A DNA stretch of 64,000 bases. Source: Sipunculus nudus. Taxonomy: Eukaryota; Annelida; Sipuncula; Golfingiida; Sipunculidae. Of this stretch, positions 11,854 to 25,200 are shown in pieces (position 1 is the stretch's first letter; every line of letters begins with the position of its first letter). A program made the translations under genes and the position numbers. The notes under the pieces were generated by a model, which did no database searches, was not told where the DNA came from, and worked only from the letters and a program-made list of their open reading frames with translations. The stretch lies in assembly GCA_026874595.1 (NCBI GenBank), contig CM049318.1, positions 12,009,241-12,073,240 on the forward strand. The letters run 5' to 3'.

Positions 11854-13781
11854 ATTATGGCATGTCATTTTGACCTTTGAGGAAAAGAATTTATATTTCA
11901 CACAAATACAAGTTCTAGAAGAAAGTTCAAGGTCAGTCAGAAAAAATGTCACCAAAACTACAATTGTCTAATATTCAAGGGCAGATTAAGCAGTGATGGA
12001 AATATAATATGTCCAGTTGACGAAGCCTAGAAAATCCTGACTGTCCCGGTTGCTTATAATGCTGAGAAAAATTATAAAATTAAAAAAAAGAAAGTGGAAA
12101 ACAAAACCTTCCCTGATGACTCTTTAAAATATTCAACCATCTAGTTGATCAGGTGAAATGGGATTCCTAGTGGAAGTTGTTGGTATCCTGTCTGGTCTCG
12201 AGGGCCATTTTTACCAATATTTGCTAAATCCTGACATGTATGAACCAGCCAGGAGCATTGTCACAACATGTTGTTACTTATCTCAATTGTCTCAAAAAAC
12301 CAATGAAAAAGTAAGAGAAAATAACAAATTAGCCACTACAGAGGGATGGTATTGATTCTTGTGTCATGGTTATATAGACAGAGTGGTGTATTTCATTCAG
12401 GCACCCAGCTTTCTTGACAGTACTTTGTTTTCAGTGGGACTCCCATCAGGCAAGCAAATTTAAGTGACCATTTTCTGTAAGGTAGTGTCCAGTATCTTTG
12501 ACATCCAAACCTATGGTCAGAATTTTTAAAAATATTTTCTGAGTTTTCATATAGGTAGGACAATGGCCTGTAGGTGGCACTATCTGTAGAATGAAGATGA
12601 AGGTTATCATACAATAAGAATGATATTTTATTTTTAAGATTTCTGGATTTCCCCATTTTATATGCAAAAGGCAAGGTGTTATCAAAAAGTTACAAAACGT
12701 CAGAAGCAACCTCTAATGTTCTATAAGATTTCACCATTTGAATTGTCTCTGAGGCACTGAGGGGGTTTGACTAACAGACCATAAGCACCAAAGTCCTAGA
12801 TACACTAACCACAGGACTAACTCCTACAATCAGAGCTTGAAATTACAGAAATAAACTTGTGAAAGTGGTCCATCAAGCAAACGTTGAGTGCCAGACTAGT
12901 AACTGAACTAATAAACACTCAGCACTCCGGAAGCAGACTTGCATGTCGCCATGTGATGTCCCTTATCCAGATACTCAGTGGCACTAATTTGCTGATAGTC
13001 GAATTAACACACCCCATGAATAGCCAGCTGATTATTATTGTGAGTGAGACTCCATGATGTAACAGCGGTTTCAGGCAGTCTCCTTGATAACAAAAATATA
13101 ATTTGCAGCATGTTCCAAGCTGAAGAGAATTACTGAAACCTGTTCAAAGTAACCCCCACTAAATTCACTTGGGGGGAAAAATGCTCAGTTCACGACATGA
13201 TACCAGAAAAAAAGGTCAGACAGGAATTACTGAACTGCAATAAAAGTAATTTTAAACCAATTTCCCCAAGTCTAGACAACATACTGTCACAGACAAACCG
13301 GCATAATTTGCTCACTGTAAGCCATCTTTAGCACAACACCTGGTCAAATTACCTGACATGCCGGCACGGAGCTTCTGAGAATCAGCTTACCTCCTTTTTT
13401 TGGAAGGCAACTTTCACTTTTTAGGAACACCATCCGGTGTTACTTTGCATTTCTTCCGTATCAGGGATATCTTGAAGGTGCCCATTCATCTGCCTTTTGA
13501 AAAAGAATTTATGTGACTTTGTGCATATGTTAATAATCCAAGGGTAATTCTGGTTATGAAAAGTTCTTATAACACCACTGTTATGGATGTATTAACTTCT
13601 TTATAAACATTGTGTTTGTAAACACATCAATATTGACAAATGGGAAAAACATATCACCTTAGATGGTAGGTTGAAATATAGATTTTTAGATTTGTTGATT
13701 AAACCCTTTTTCTTCGTAAATCAGCATGCGTATGTATTCTCTGTAGTATGCAATCTGTCAAATTTTTTTTCATACGTAAAA
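11854..13781. other. AT-rich non-coding DNA
   Basis: Several short overlapping frames on both strands near 12.4-12.7 kb show no domain. The part at about 12.88-13.06 kb is somewhat less AT-rich and non-repetitive, but I cannot assign a role. No repeat boundaries were recognised. Confidence 0.5.
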
Positions 13782-14424
13782 CTAGAATACTGGTAGGTCA
13801 GGAAGGGCCCATAAAAGGCCTATAGACTTCTAGTGTGGGCTGAATGATACTTGGAAAAAAATATAATAAAGGACCTTATTACATGTAGAAACAGAGGGCA
13901 CTGTTCCAAAACAGTGTTTAAACATCAGAACCACGATGTTAAGGAATGAATTGGTGATATTCATGATAGAATAAAGGGGTAAGGTTGGAGTATCCCAAGC
14001 AAAAGAAGCATAATTGCATCTGATGTATAAAACTGTAAGCTTGGTCAGCATAAAAATCAGTAGGATGTTTCTGTGACCCGGACCTTTTAACGAAATCATT
14101 ATGAGTCTTCAACTACTGTTAGGTAATCCAAAAGTGACAGATTTTGGATGAAACATTTACAATCCCTTCACAATTTTTTTAAAGATGTGGGTCCTGTGAC
14201 CTTCACCTGTGATCTAATGACCTTAAAATCAATAGGCTTCTTTCTTTAGTGGTGGGTCATATTAAAGTCAAGTTTGAAATCCATATGTCCATCCATCCGA
14301 GTTATCAATCAGAAACAAATTTGAGGACAGACAGACAGACAGGTGTCATGACAGACAGACAGATGGCAAGATAGATGGACAGGGTGATTACTATAGAGCA
14401 CCCGCTAATTCAAGCGAGGCCCTT
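13782..14424 (+). mobile_element. Possible diverged Helentron-like element
   Basis: The 5' end CTAGAATACTGG matches the start of the elements at 8285 and 10109. It is followed by AAGGGCCC (about 13804). About 600 bp later, after a GACAGACAGACAG-type tract, comes a degenerate hairpin (GAGCACCCGCT ... AAGCGAGGCCCTT) whose right arm ends in the inverse of AAGGGCC. The spacing and order fit the same plan. No 5' hairpin and no clear tandem core are visible, so this is a weak call. Confidence 0.35.
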
Positions 14425-15636
14425 AAAATAATCTGTGGTTATTTTTGCCCATCTCAAAATGCTTGAATTGCTCTCTGATCTATTTTGATGTGATCCATTT
14501 TATCAGCTGCACATGAAAAGGATGCATATACATTCACAATGGACACAATTCAATATTAAGTGGAGGGGTCTGATTTTTCACACATAAGGGACTATCAATG
14601 CAGACCAAATTTGAGAATACATAGCAACAAAGCACAGAAGGAGACCTTCAAGGCATTTAATCTTCACCAATAATACTATACTTACAACTCAAAGTGCAAT
14701 CTGTGTGTACAGTTTAGGTGCGTCTAGTTTCATCCAAATCAAGGGATCCTTATGAAGTTCTCTCAAATTACACATGCAGGCAAAGAATTTCTCACAATAT
14801 TCCCTATCGTTTGTTTTGAATCCCAGATATTCTGGAAGTATGATTCAAATTTTGTAACACTCTAATTAATATATGTAATTTATCTGTTAAAAGAAATGTT
14901 GTGTATTGTGTGTCTGCAGGTTAAGTACCAAAAGCAGATATAAGTACCCAATCCATACAAGACAAAAAATCAAATATCTATTGACCATAAACACGACAGC
15001 TAGTTAACCATAAACACCTAATAGATTGATGGTGTTTTACTATTGTCTCAGGTGTTTATAATGAAAACAGTTGTGACAGTCAGAAATAGCTTTAATTTAA
15101 TTGAGATATACAAGAATAATACAGAAATAAAATCTGAAGTTACACAACCTGGCATGACTATTCATCATGATCTCAAAATAAAACATCTACATTTCAATTC
15201 ATTATGGTGAGTAGTTTTCTGACAAAACAGAAAAGCATACACTTTATTGGCACAACATGACTTTGGCATTTATGGCATTATGCCATGAGTACTGTAAAGG
15301 CCCCATGGGCTGCCACAGCAGTTACCTCTTATTACCAGTATGGCTCAATCAACAATATGAAAAAAGTAAATACATTGTATGATGGTCTGTCCTTGATCAT
15401 GGCAGAAGATTTAACATGATCTCTCGTCTGGTAACAGAATATTCAGACCAGAGAAAAATATACCCCTCCACATAGATAATGGATACACAAGTGACCCATG
15501 GGTCATGATGCTCAGCTGACAAGCTGTGACACTTATACACTCCTTATACTGTTGTTATGTACTGCAGCTATTTTATGTCTCACTCACTTTAACCACTACA
15601 TTGGTTAGTTTGTTTGCAAGGTTTCCTCACCAAGTG
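14425..15636. other. AT-rich non-coding DNA
   Basis: No coding region, RNA or mobile-element end was recognised in this interval. Confidence 0.5.
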
Positions 15637-15764
15637 CTGACACAGGACAGGATTTGCAATTAAACTGATGAGAGTAGGGTACAATTGGTTTAAAATTTGG
15701 AGTTGGATGCACAATGGAATACCCTGCTCTCATTGGCCTGACTGTAATTTAAGCCCTGTGTCAG
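15637..15764. mobile_element. Fold-back MITE-like element with about 45-bp inverted arms
   Basis: The left arm starts CTGACACAGG and runs to GAGAGTAGGGTA. The right arm runs from TACCCTGCTCTC to CCTGTGTCAG. The two arms are imperfect reverse complements, best at their outer 10 bp and inner 12 bp, around a central segment of about 38 bp. A TCACC...GGTGA pairing may extend the repeat outward. Partial relatives are at 5863-5952 and 37451-37479. It has no coding capacity and no obvious target duplication. Confidence 0.6.
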
Positions 15765-16985
15765 GGTGACTGGTGGTGATACCAAGCCAAAGTTTTCTAA
15801 AGAACAAAGACCAACACAATGTTATTCTCACAAATATATATATATATATATTGATATATACACACATTTATACACATGCAGTGACCAAATAAAGATGAAC
15901 AAACTTAAACAAAAACAATTAAACAACAAACTTTCTAAAAATGAAGAAATGCAACAAAGGGAACTTTCACAGTATGTCTAAGTTAAAGTGAATGTTTGCT
16001 AGAGACAGAAACAAAACCTACCCCAAGTATTCAAATACCAAGGCTGTACACAAAATCAAAGAAAAAAAATTTACAGCTCAATGAATAGTTCCCAGAATTC
16101 CTTAACTCTCCCCGGAAGCTACACATGGAGTGTATGAGACAGACTGGCACTGATAAGAGAATATAATACAGCACTGCAGTCCAGTGTATAATACAGCACT
16201 GTGGCCCTTATCACTATCCGCTGGCAAGAGGGTCCTCCACCGCTGCCAGACTCACTGCTTCCTGGCAGAACTACTCAACCAGAAAGGTGTGGCCTGACTG
16301 ACATTATTATGAGTTCAGGCTGACTGTAGACTAATCTGATAAAACATTGGTAAACATTAGAAAGAGCTCCCTACAGCAGTCAAGGTTATACTGTCAGGAC
16401 ACTGTGAAAGTGACAGCAAAATATTACCCTCAGCAGGCCCTATGCACTGGACTCAAACACAGGTCAATTTAATGCTAAACTGAACCAATGAAAAGACTGA
16501 AAAACCTGTTTATTTCATGAGCTTGAATCAAGGATGGTTATAGGAGCCATTTAAACCATAGGTAACTGCGAGCAACCATCTGTATTGCTCTGTATAAAGA
16601 TTTAAACCAAGGTCATTTTAATGCTGCTCCTACTCTACTGAACTGGACCAACAAACTGAAAGATGTCACTCAGAACTCCTTGCTTTAATCAAGTTTGGTT
16701 CACTGCAATATTAACCGAAGGAGAGAGGTCATCATCCTAAATCTATTAAGGAATTCAAAGCAGAGTTCAATGTGTTCATGTGTCTTCCACTAGACCAGTC
16801 ACCCGGGGGAAGTAATTATTCAGATGTATTTTATGTGCATTTAACTGAGGGTGGTTCATGATGCGCAATTATAAATATAATAAGTGATATCAAAAGTGAA
16901 TAATTCATTCTAATTCATTAATATGATCATGAGCATCATAATTGAAACTAGCTTTCCTAATTATCAATCTTATACAGAACAAAAT
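15765..16985. other. AT-rich non-coding DNA with a TA microsatellite
   Basis: A short TA run lies at about 15834-15850. A 14-bp motif (ATAATACAGCACTG) occurs twice near 16165-16205. A 71-codon frame at 15766-15981 is Lys/Gln-rich low complexity across the TA run and is not taken as a gene. Confidence 0.5.
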
Positions 16986-19684
16986 AAATGTAACAAGTTC
17001 TAGTCAAAAAGACCTCTCCCAAACAAAGGAAAGACTAAATGTAACTGGTTCTCCTAGTTACCAAAACACCTTAACATGAACAAGACTAAATGTAACTAGT
17101 TCTCCTGGTCATCAAGACCACTCACCTCAACAAGAACAAGACTAAATGTAACTGGTTCTCCTAGTCACAAAGACCACTCACTTCAACAAGTACAAGACTA
17201 AATGTAACTGGTTCTCTTAGTCACCAAGACCCCTCACCTAAACAAGAACAAGACTAAATGTAACTAGTTCTTCTGTTCACAAAGACCACTCACCTCATCA
17301 AGAACAAGACTAAATGTAACTGGTTCTCTTAGTCACCAAGACCACTCATCCAAATAAGAACAAGACAAAATGTAACTGGTTCACCTAGTCACAAAGACCA
17401 CTCACCTCATCAAGAACAAGACTAAATGTAACCGGTTCTCCTAGTCACAAAGACCACTCACTTCAACAAGAACAAGACTAAATGTAACTGGTTCTCCTAG
17501 TTACCAAGACCACTCACCTCAACAAGAACAAGACTAAATGTAACTTGTTCTCATAGTCACCAAGTCCACTCACCTCAACAAGAACAAGACTAAATGTAAC
17601 TGGTTCTCCTAGTTACCAAGACCACTCACCTCAACAAGAACAAGGCTAAATGTAACTAGTTCTCCTAGTCACCAAGACCACTCACCTCAACAAGAACAAG
17701 ACTAAATGTGACTGGTTCTCCTAGTTACCAAGACAACTCACCTCAACAAGAACAAGACTAAATGTAACTGGTTCTCCTAGTTACCAAGACCACTCACCTC
17801 AACAAGAACAAGACTAAATGTAACTGGTTCTCCTAGTCACAAAGACCACTCACTTCAACAAGAACAAGACTAAATGTAACTGGTTCTCCTAGTGACCAAG
17901 ACCACTCACCTAAACAAGAACAAGACTAAATGTAACTTGTTCTCTTAGTCACCAAGTCCACTCACCTCAACAAGAACAAGACTAAATGTAACTGGTTCTC
18001 TTAGTCTTCAAGACCACTCAGCTCAACAAGAACAAGACTAAATGTAACTGGTTCTCCCTGTCACCAAACCACTCACTTCAACAAGAACAAGACTAAAAGT
18101 AACAGGTTCTCCTAGTTACTAAGACCACTCACCCCAACAAGAACAAGACTAAATGTAACTAGTTCTCCTGGTCACCAAGACCACTCACCTCAAAAAGAAC
18201 AAGACTAAATGTAACTGGTTCTCTTAGTTACCAAGACCACTCACCTCAACAAGAACAAGACTATATGTAACTAGTTCTCCTGGTCATCAAGACCATTCAC
18301 TTCAACAAGAACAAGACTAAATGTAACTGGTTCTCCTAGTTACCAAGACCACTCACCTCAACAAGAACAAGACAAAATGTAACTAGTTCTCCTGGACACC
18401 AAGACGACTCACCTCAACAAGAACAAGACTTAATGTAACTTGTTTTCTTAGTTACCAAGTCCACTCACTTCAACAAGAACAAGACTAAATGTAACTGGTT
18501 CTCCTAGTTACCAAGACCACTCACCTCATCAAGAACAAGACAAAATGTAACTGGTCCTCCTGGTCACCAAGACCACTCACCTCAACAAGAACAAGACTAA
18601 ATGTAACTGGTTCTCTTAGTCACGAAGATCACTCACCTCAACAAGAACAAGGCTAAATGTAACTAGTTCTCATCATCAAAAAGACCACTCACATCAACAA
18701 GAACAAGACTAAATGTAACTGGTCCTCCTAGTCACAAAGACCACTCACCTGAACAAGAACAAGACTAAATGTAACTGGTTCTCTAAGTCACCAAGACCAC
18801 TCACCTCAACAAGAACAAGGCTAAATGTAACTAGTTCTCCTGGTCACAAAGACCATTCACCTCAACAAGAACAAGACTAAATGTACCTGGTCCTCCTGGT
18901 CACCAAGTCCACTCACCTCAACAAGAACAAGACTAAATGTAACTGGTTCTCCTAGTCACAAAGACCACTCACCTCATCAAGAACAAGACTAAATGTAACT
19001 GGTCCTCCTGGTCACCAAGACCACTCACCTCAACAAGAACAAGACTAAATGTAACTGGTTCTCTTAGTCACAAAGACCACTCACCTCAACAAGAACAAGG
19101 CTAAATGTAATTAGTTCTCCTCATCAAAAAGACCACTCACATCAACAAGAACAAGACTAAATGTAACTGGTCCTCCTAGTCACAAAGACCACTCACCTCA
19201 ACAAGAACAAGACTAAATGTAACTAGTTCTCCTGGTCACCAAGACGACTCACCTCAACAAGAACAAGACTAAATGTAACTAGTTCTCCTGGTCACAAAGA
19301 CCACTCACCTCAACAAGAACAAGACTAAATGTACCTGGTCCTCCTGGTCACCAAGACCACTCACCTCAACAAGAACTCGACTTAATGTAACTGGTCCTCC
19401 TGGTCACCAAGACCACTCACCTCAACAAGACCAAGACTAAATGTAACTGGTTCTCTTAGTCACCAAGACCACTCACCTAAACAAGAACAAGACTAAATGT
19501 AACTGGTCCTCCTGGTCACCAAGACCACTCACCTCAACAGGAACAAGACTAAATGTAACTGGTTCTCTTAATCACCAAGACCACTCACCTCAACAAGAAC
19601 AAGACTAAATGTAACTGGTTCTCCTAGTTACCAAGACCACTCACCTCAACAAGAACAAGACTAAATGTAACTGGTTCTCTTGGT
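16986..19684. repeat. 56-bp minisatellite, about 48 units, with higher-order structure
   Basis: Units of 56 bp begin AAGACTAAATGTAACTGG, continue with TTCTCCTAGTCACCAAGACC and end in ACTCACCTCAACAAGAAC. They run without unrelated spacers for about 2.7 kb. In the distal part, marker variants recur exactly 448 bp (8 units) apart. CATCAAAAAG occurs at 18674 and 19122, GTACCTGG at 18883 and 19331, and the CTCATCAAG variant near 18525 and 18973. This indicates block duplication of 8-unit segments. The array has stop codons in its unit and shows no coding potential. Confidence 0.95.
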
Positions 19685-20889
19685 TAAATGGCCAAACACT
19701 GCACCAAGTTCCAGGAAAATCTGTTGAAAATGTTGTGTTTTGTTGACTTATCTGCCTGACAAATATGCACTGACAAAAACATTGCCTTCCTGGAGGGAGT
19801 AATAAGGTCTAGGGACCTCTAAGAGAGTAGAGCTTGCTCAGAAGCTGTGCCTAATTATTCAGTCTAACATGCCATGTTATCCATCCCCGTCTACTCAGTC
19901 TCACAATCAGAGCTGACTGATGGAGACACTAATACCTAATGTCCCGAGAAATTCACTTTTGTTTCTATAAATATACAACATATGCAGGTACATCAAGCTT
20001 GGGGAATGTGGAACTACACAGCAAGGCAAGGGCCTTACAGCCGCTGCAAATTGTTATCTGGTACTGGCATGTTTTATTGTGAGGTTTTGAGACGATGGCC
20101 TTTTGTACACTCATAAATCATGCTGTAGTTGTGGAGTTGTGTTTTAGTTTTTTCTGTCCATGCATTCTCATAAGTATCAAGGATATGTATCTATATAATG
20201 GTGAGCATGTGTCTGCTTGTTACTCCACAGGTGGTATACTATTTATTAATGTAATACATATGTACTTTATATTTACATTTCCCACCCTATCAACCATATT
20301 TATCTGTTGTTAATCAGGAAAAAAAAAGGTCCAAATCAAAAGCCAGAGGTTACATAAATCCTTCCACAATGTAAAACATTCATATAGTAGCACCTGAAAC
20401 GTATTAAATTTTAATACCTCCATCTGCTAGTTTCCTTCACTGTCATGCATGTATAGTCCAGACCCATTTTGACCACAATGTCATGGCTGGCTAGGAAAAA
20501 AAAGATTGACCAATCTCAGTGAAATGCTTTTTTTTTGGGGGGGGGGGGGGTTCACTAGGTAACTTGATTTTGCTTAATGTCAACTAGCTGCAGGTGACCA
20601 AGGAAATCATGCTGATATGGCAATGATTTTTTTTTTATTTTTTTGTTGCAGGTAACTGCCTCCATATTTTCAATGCTAGTTTAACTAAGCCTATGTACAT
20701 CTGCAGAATTCCATTCAAGTTTTGGACGACATGTCAGAACAATATCACATGCTTCCTCTCATTTTATATCGGGGCATTAACCAGGCCTGGTGACTACTGC
20801 ACCTGCGGGCCCTAGGTGTGAAATCCTTACAATTGTTTGGTCATACTTGCCGATGATGAAAAAACTTGTAAACTTGCATAACCATGAAA
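19685..20889. other. AT-rich non-coding DNA
   Basis: It contains a T9-G14 tract (about 20528-20550) and T-rich runs near 20629-20645. No gene was recognised. Confidence 0.5.
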
Positions 20890-21446
20890 CTGGTTAAACG
20901 GTCCAAATGACCGAAATCGCAAGTAAAAGGGCTTTGCGTCTCGAAGTAAGGTCGTTCACAAGGATCGAGTTCGGCTCTCGAATGACATGGCTGGGTCTCC
21001 GCTGCAGGGATCGGTGGAGGGAATGCGGGTTGCTTCTGGCTTTGTGGCTGTGGATGCTGTAGCTTTCTAACAAGGACAACAACCCAGGAAAGAAGACAGC
21101 GCCCTCTACGGCTCCCTGCTTGGCTTGGCGTGGCACTGCGGCTGTTGGTTCAGAGAACATGCTTAAGGAGCGCACAGGGCTGAGGTCTTGACCGCAGCAA
21201 CCTGTAGCTGCTCGATGAGCGTATACTTCTTTTGGCTTGGCTTGGTCATACCACTGAGGAACCCCCAAAATGTGCACTCATTTTGTGAGTGAGGCACGGC
21301 CGTTATGTACAGCCTTTCCATGAAGTCTGCAGAGTGCTCACCCTAGGTTTGGGCTGACTGTGAAAAATCTCACAGCCTCAGATGAGATTTGAACTCACGA
21401 TCCCCCTGCTTTGAGTCCTGTGCTCTACCCCTGAGCCACAGAAGCC
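20890..21446 (-). mobile_element. tRNA-derived SINE-like element
   Basis: Read on the minus strand it starts near 21446 with a tRNA-like head. There is an A-box-like TGGCTCAGGGGTAGAGC (21422-21438) and a B-box-like GAGTTCAAATCTC (21384-21396), the internal promoter of RNA polymerase III. The T-arm can pair, but the acceptor and anticodon stems cannot. It is therefore a tRNA-related head, not a working tRNA gene. A body follows that is clearly less AT-rich than its surroundings, which sets it apart as inserted DNA. The 3' end, tail and target duplication were not found, so 20890 is approximate. A 127-codon minus-strand frame (20894-21277) runs through the body. I regard it as incidental, though a captured coding fragment cannot be excluded. 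Confidence 0.55.
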
Positions 21447-22384
21447 AGTTCATTTGGCAATGTTACAAACACTTACTATATGTAATATATCTGCTTATGT
21501 TCACTCCTCAATCACAACCAGGCCCTTAATTACAGTCTACAATTGCCTTATCCCATTTGATAACCTACCCTGAAGGATCATTCCTATATTAAGGCCATTT
21601 ATATAAAGTAACTTTTATACAGTTCCAATGATGACCTTGAAACACTCCTACCCTATAGCTATGTAAGCGCCTGTGTGTGTAAAATATAAAGAATATATAC
21701 AGATAGTAAAGTTACTCTATAAAGATACAACTGTTATTTATTTTATGTTCACAGCAACTTATCTACCTAAAAAATTATCTATCACAAATGCCCATACAGA
21801 ATGTTATTTTTGTGTTACAAACATCAAAATCTGTTTTTTTTATCATATGTCAATCAAAACAGCTTTCTCTATGTACCGTTCTTGTTCAAATACAATCAAT
21901 ATATACCACAATTAATATATACATACTATACTCCATCACTCTGTAGCAAGCGACTATTTCCTTACATTTGTATGAGCTCAAAAAAATCAATGAACTGTTA
22001 TCACCTCTGTAAATGACTGGTTGATTGCACTTAATGACCTCTGCAGCTGATATTTGTTCTGTATTATTAGTGAAAAGATGTATTGATTTGATAATCTCAC
22101 AGTGCATGGCCTTCACGATAGTGGTTGATGGTAGCATTTCTATTGATGTATTCACAGCGTTAAGTGCGTATTCAGCCTCTGAGCACCACAGTGTCAAAGC
22201 GACAGTGGCTGAAATGATACCAATTAAATCAATTCACACTGACCTAGGCTGTTCACAAAGAAGTTAATTAACAAGTGATGATAAAATCGGTGATCGCAGA
22301 GCCACTTCATTAACAAGAAAAGGCAATAGTTGTAACTATTAAATGACTTAAGAAACAAGCGACAAGAATACGAGGAGTGGTGTC
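21447..22384. other. AT-rich non-coding DNA
   Basis: Overlapping short frames lie on both strands at 21.7-22.3 kb with no recognisable domain. Frame overlap on opposite strands argues against either being a real gene. Confidence 0.5.
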
Positions 22385-22645
22385 ATGGCCCCAGTTTTTT
22401 TTTTATATAGCAAATATAAATATATTTGTAACTTTCATCCCTGTCTTAAAATAGCTAATATAAATACTTGTGACTGTAGGTTCTTTTTTGATATAGCAAA
22501 TAGATATAGAGATGTGGCTGTCTTCAAAAGAAGACATAAATAGTGATGGTTATTGACCCAATCTTAAATAACAAACATTAAAGCTGTGATCATGGATCCT
22601 TTTTTTATTGGATCAAGGCATTAATAGTGGTGACTTTGGTCATAC
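22385..22645. repeat. Degenerate tandem repeat, unit about 45-60 bp
   Basis: Related phrases recur: ATATAGCAAATATAAATAT, AATAGCTAATATAAATAC, ATATAGCAAATAGATATAG and weaker versions further on. Each is followed by TTTGTAACT- or TTGTGACTG-like sequence and a T-rich run. The copies are diverged and the unit length drifts, so this is an old array. Confidence 0.4.
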
Positions 22646-23053
22646 TCTTTAATTAAAGAGGACTGAAGAGTGCTTTCAAATCTGGGTTGGCTGGCCTGGG
22701 AAAACAGAGATAATTATATCTTGACCATGGAATCATTTTAGTCCAAAAGTGATAAGACCAAGAACTAAGAAACCCTATGTATGAAGAAGACCCACATATA
22801 TATGTCAAAATACACAGGCAAAATAAGCAAAGGCAAGAAATATCAAGAAGCTAGTAGGCACAGAAGGTCACCATTTGGCTACCAATATTCACCAAATCAC
22901 TAAAAATTATAAGATTAAATATCAAATTATGATTTGATAACTGCATCAGCAACTGTATTAACAGAGAAGCCAATATTGGACCTCTGACATAAGTAAAGAG
23001 AACCAGCACACTAGCCCACAATTTTCACTGAATTTTAAGACTCAATAGTAACA

Positions 23054-23057
<4 letters not shown>
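22646..23057. other. AT-rich non-coding DNA
   Basis: I see no gene or structured repeat in this interval. Confidence 0.5.

Positions 23058-23093
<36 letters not shown>
23058..23093. repeat. (TA)n microsatellite
   Basis: An uninterrupted TA dinucleotide run of about 17-18 repeats, preceded by ATATGTATA. Confidence 0.95.
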
Positions 23094-23096
<3 letters not shown>

Positions 23097-25200
23097 TGGT
23101 ACACTTTGACAGATAGACAGGGGGGTGATCACTATTATTTGATCAACCAAGCTACTGTTAGCAAAGCTAATTTTGGTCTTTCCATGACTGTGAATGCTGG
23201 GAGGTTTTACTTTTAAAAAACACGGCTCCTAGATATCCAGGGAGTACAACCACCCTTGTGCTGGTTTCCATCTTTAGCACATGTTTAGTCATCTTGTATA
23301 AAAAATTCAACACCCTTCAGAGATTTTAAACAGCACAACCCCTTTTATCATCATGAAGCAGGAACGAAACATGATGTTCTCTAGGTCACAGCATTCAAGA
23401 TGGGGATTGTGAAGAAGATAATTAAAGGTCAAAGGTTATCTGCAACATTCTGGCTTTTGTAAAGTATATTCTGACTCTTTTATTAACTAACACTCTTGAT
23501 GAAAGAAAAAGGATACCCTGCTGCAAGTTTAATTAGAAAATCCAACAACAGAAATGGAATGCTGCACAAAACAGTGTACATGCCCCAACCAAAGCTACAC
23601 AATGCCGTTGGAGGCACACCACAACTGGAGTCTTCCCTGGCCCATGTTCCTGTCCCTCCATGAAGAATCATGGATATATGTTCAATAGTTCATATGTAAT
23701 AATCCCATTTTTTTTTACAACAAAAACAAACAAATGGATGAACAGGTATGAAAACATAACCTCCTTGGAGGCTAAACAGTCTTTCAGTGATGGTAAAGAT
23801 TAGATATAAGTTAATAATACTTTATATTTGGATTTTATCCCGTTCACATGACAAATGCTAGCATCAACAACAAATGGGGTACTGGTACAGTCATACTCAA
23901 CAGGCTAAATCTTAGTATCATGCATTCTGTATTAGAGTTTGTATAAGGGTGACAGAGAAATGTTGGCTTTATCTCACATGCAGACACTCTGTAGCTGATA
24001 GAATTATGGGATCATGTTGTAGACAGTACTATTTTAATCACCAGATATACCCTATTCAGATATGCAAAAGAAGCTTTTATTTAATTCATATTGGGAACTC
24101 TCTGTTATACACACCACAAGAAGCCATGTGGTGTATAAACTGAGATCTGAATAAACATGTCTTTCATGGGCAAAAAATTCTAACTGAGAGTTACCAGGGT
24201 ATATATGTATGTGTACAGAGCTACAGATAATTACATGACCTAAGTCTGAAATTGAGGGCTCTGTAATGAACTATATAGAAGCCTGTATATACCATGTAAA
24301 AGTATACAAATATTAATACAAATAAAACCCATTAATGATACATGTAAGTTAGAGATATTGAGCCATTAAACAGTAATTGAAATAAATGTGATGCACAAGC
24401 CTAAAAATGCCTGCTAGTTAATTTCATAGCTGTTTATAACTCCTTGAAGAAAAGGCTACCACAACTGCATGACCACACAAAGCATGTACACTTAGCATAC
24501 AGATGCACACTTAATTAAGTTCTGCCTGTATTTGTACACATAAAGATAACTAATGGGTATCAGCACTTACCACATAAATTGCCTCGTTTGTGAGCAGCGT
24601 TTGATGACTTGCTTATAACGATGGGTAATTACAAGACCTGAGAGCTAGCAGAAGGACTATGTTTTTGGTCATTTCTCAAGACTCTTAGAGATGTACACAT
24701 CTGCAGCCTCTGTTCATAATGGTATAATTAGTGACACAATCAACATTGCTTGTAACTGAATGTTCATCAAAGAAAAAAACTGGTGCCTAGAACAAAAACA
24801 ACAAATTCTTACTGTTACCAACCAATAATGGTGACAAGAAGGCATGAATGACACCTTTTGATACCACAGATACTATGGTGAGTACATTAATTACATGGCC
24901 AGTGTCTTAAATCTTTTTTGACAAGGATATATTACATGCTAAAGGTACATTGTTTTATATTCTTGATTTACTTACTTAGCTTTTATGCATGTTATATCAT
25001 CAATGTTTATGTTTAATATTAACATACATGTTATAATATTTTATGAATAACTGGTTGATTGCATATTGATTTTTATCCACTATCCACTAACTACAACCTT
25101 TTACTTTAACCTTTGGCAATACCCCTAAACCTACACACATAGTGCATGATAAAGTGTTCAATCAAATTCACAATATTCATAAACTGAAGCAGACAAGGGG
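23094..25200. other. AT-rich non-coding DNA
   Basis: Short frames at 23483-23671 (-) and 23949-24143 (+) lack any domain or splice context. No repeat ends were recognised. Confidence 0.5.

Noticed and set aside
16986-19684. Regular 56-bp array considered as a CRISPR
   Set aside because: The whole unit is repeated, with no unique spacers between short repeats, and the context is animal DNA. It is a minisatellite.
20894-21277. 127-codon minus-strand frame as a protein gene
   Set aside because: It lies inside the SINE-like element, with no start context, domain or splice signals. Kept only as a note on that element.
21376-21446. Functional tRNA gene on the minus strand
   Set aside because: A and B boxes are present, but the acceptor and anticodon stems do not pair. 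It is the tRNA-related head of a SINE.
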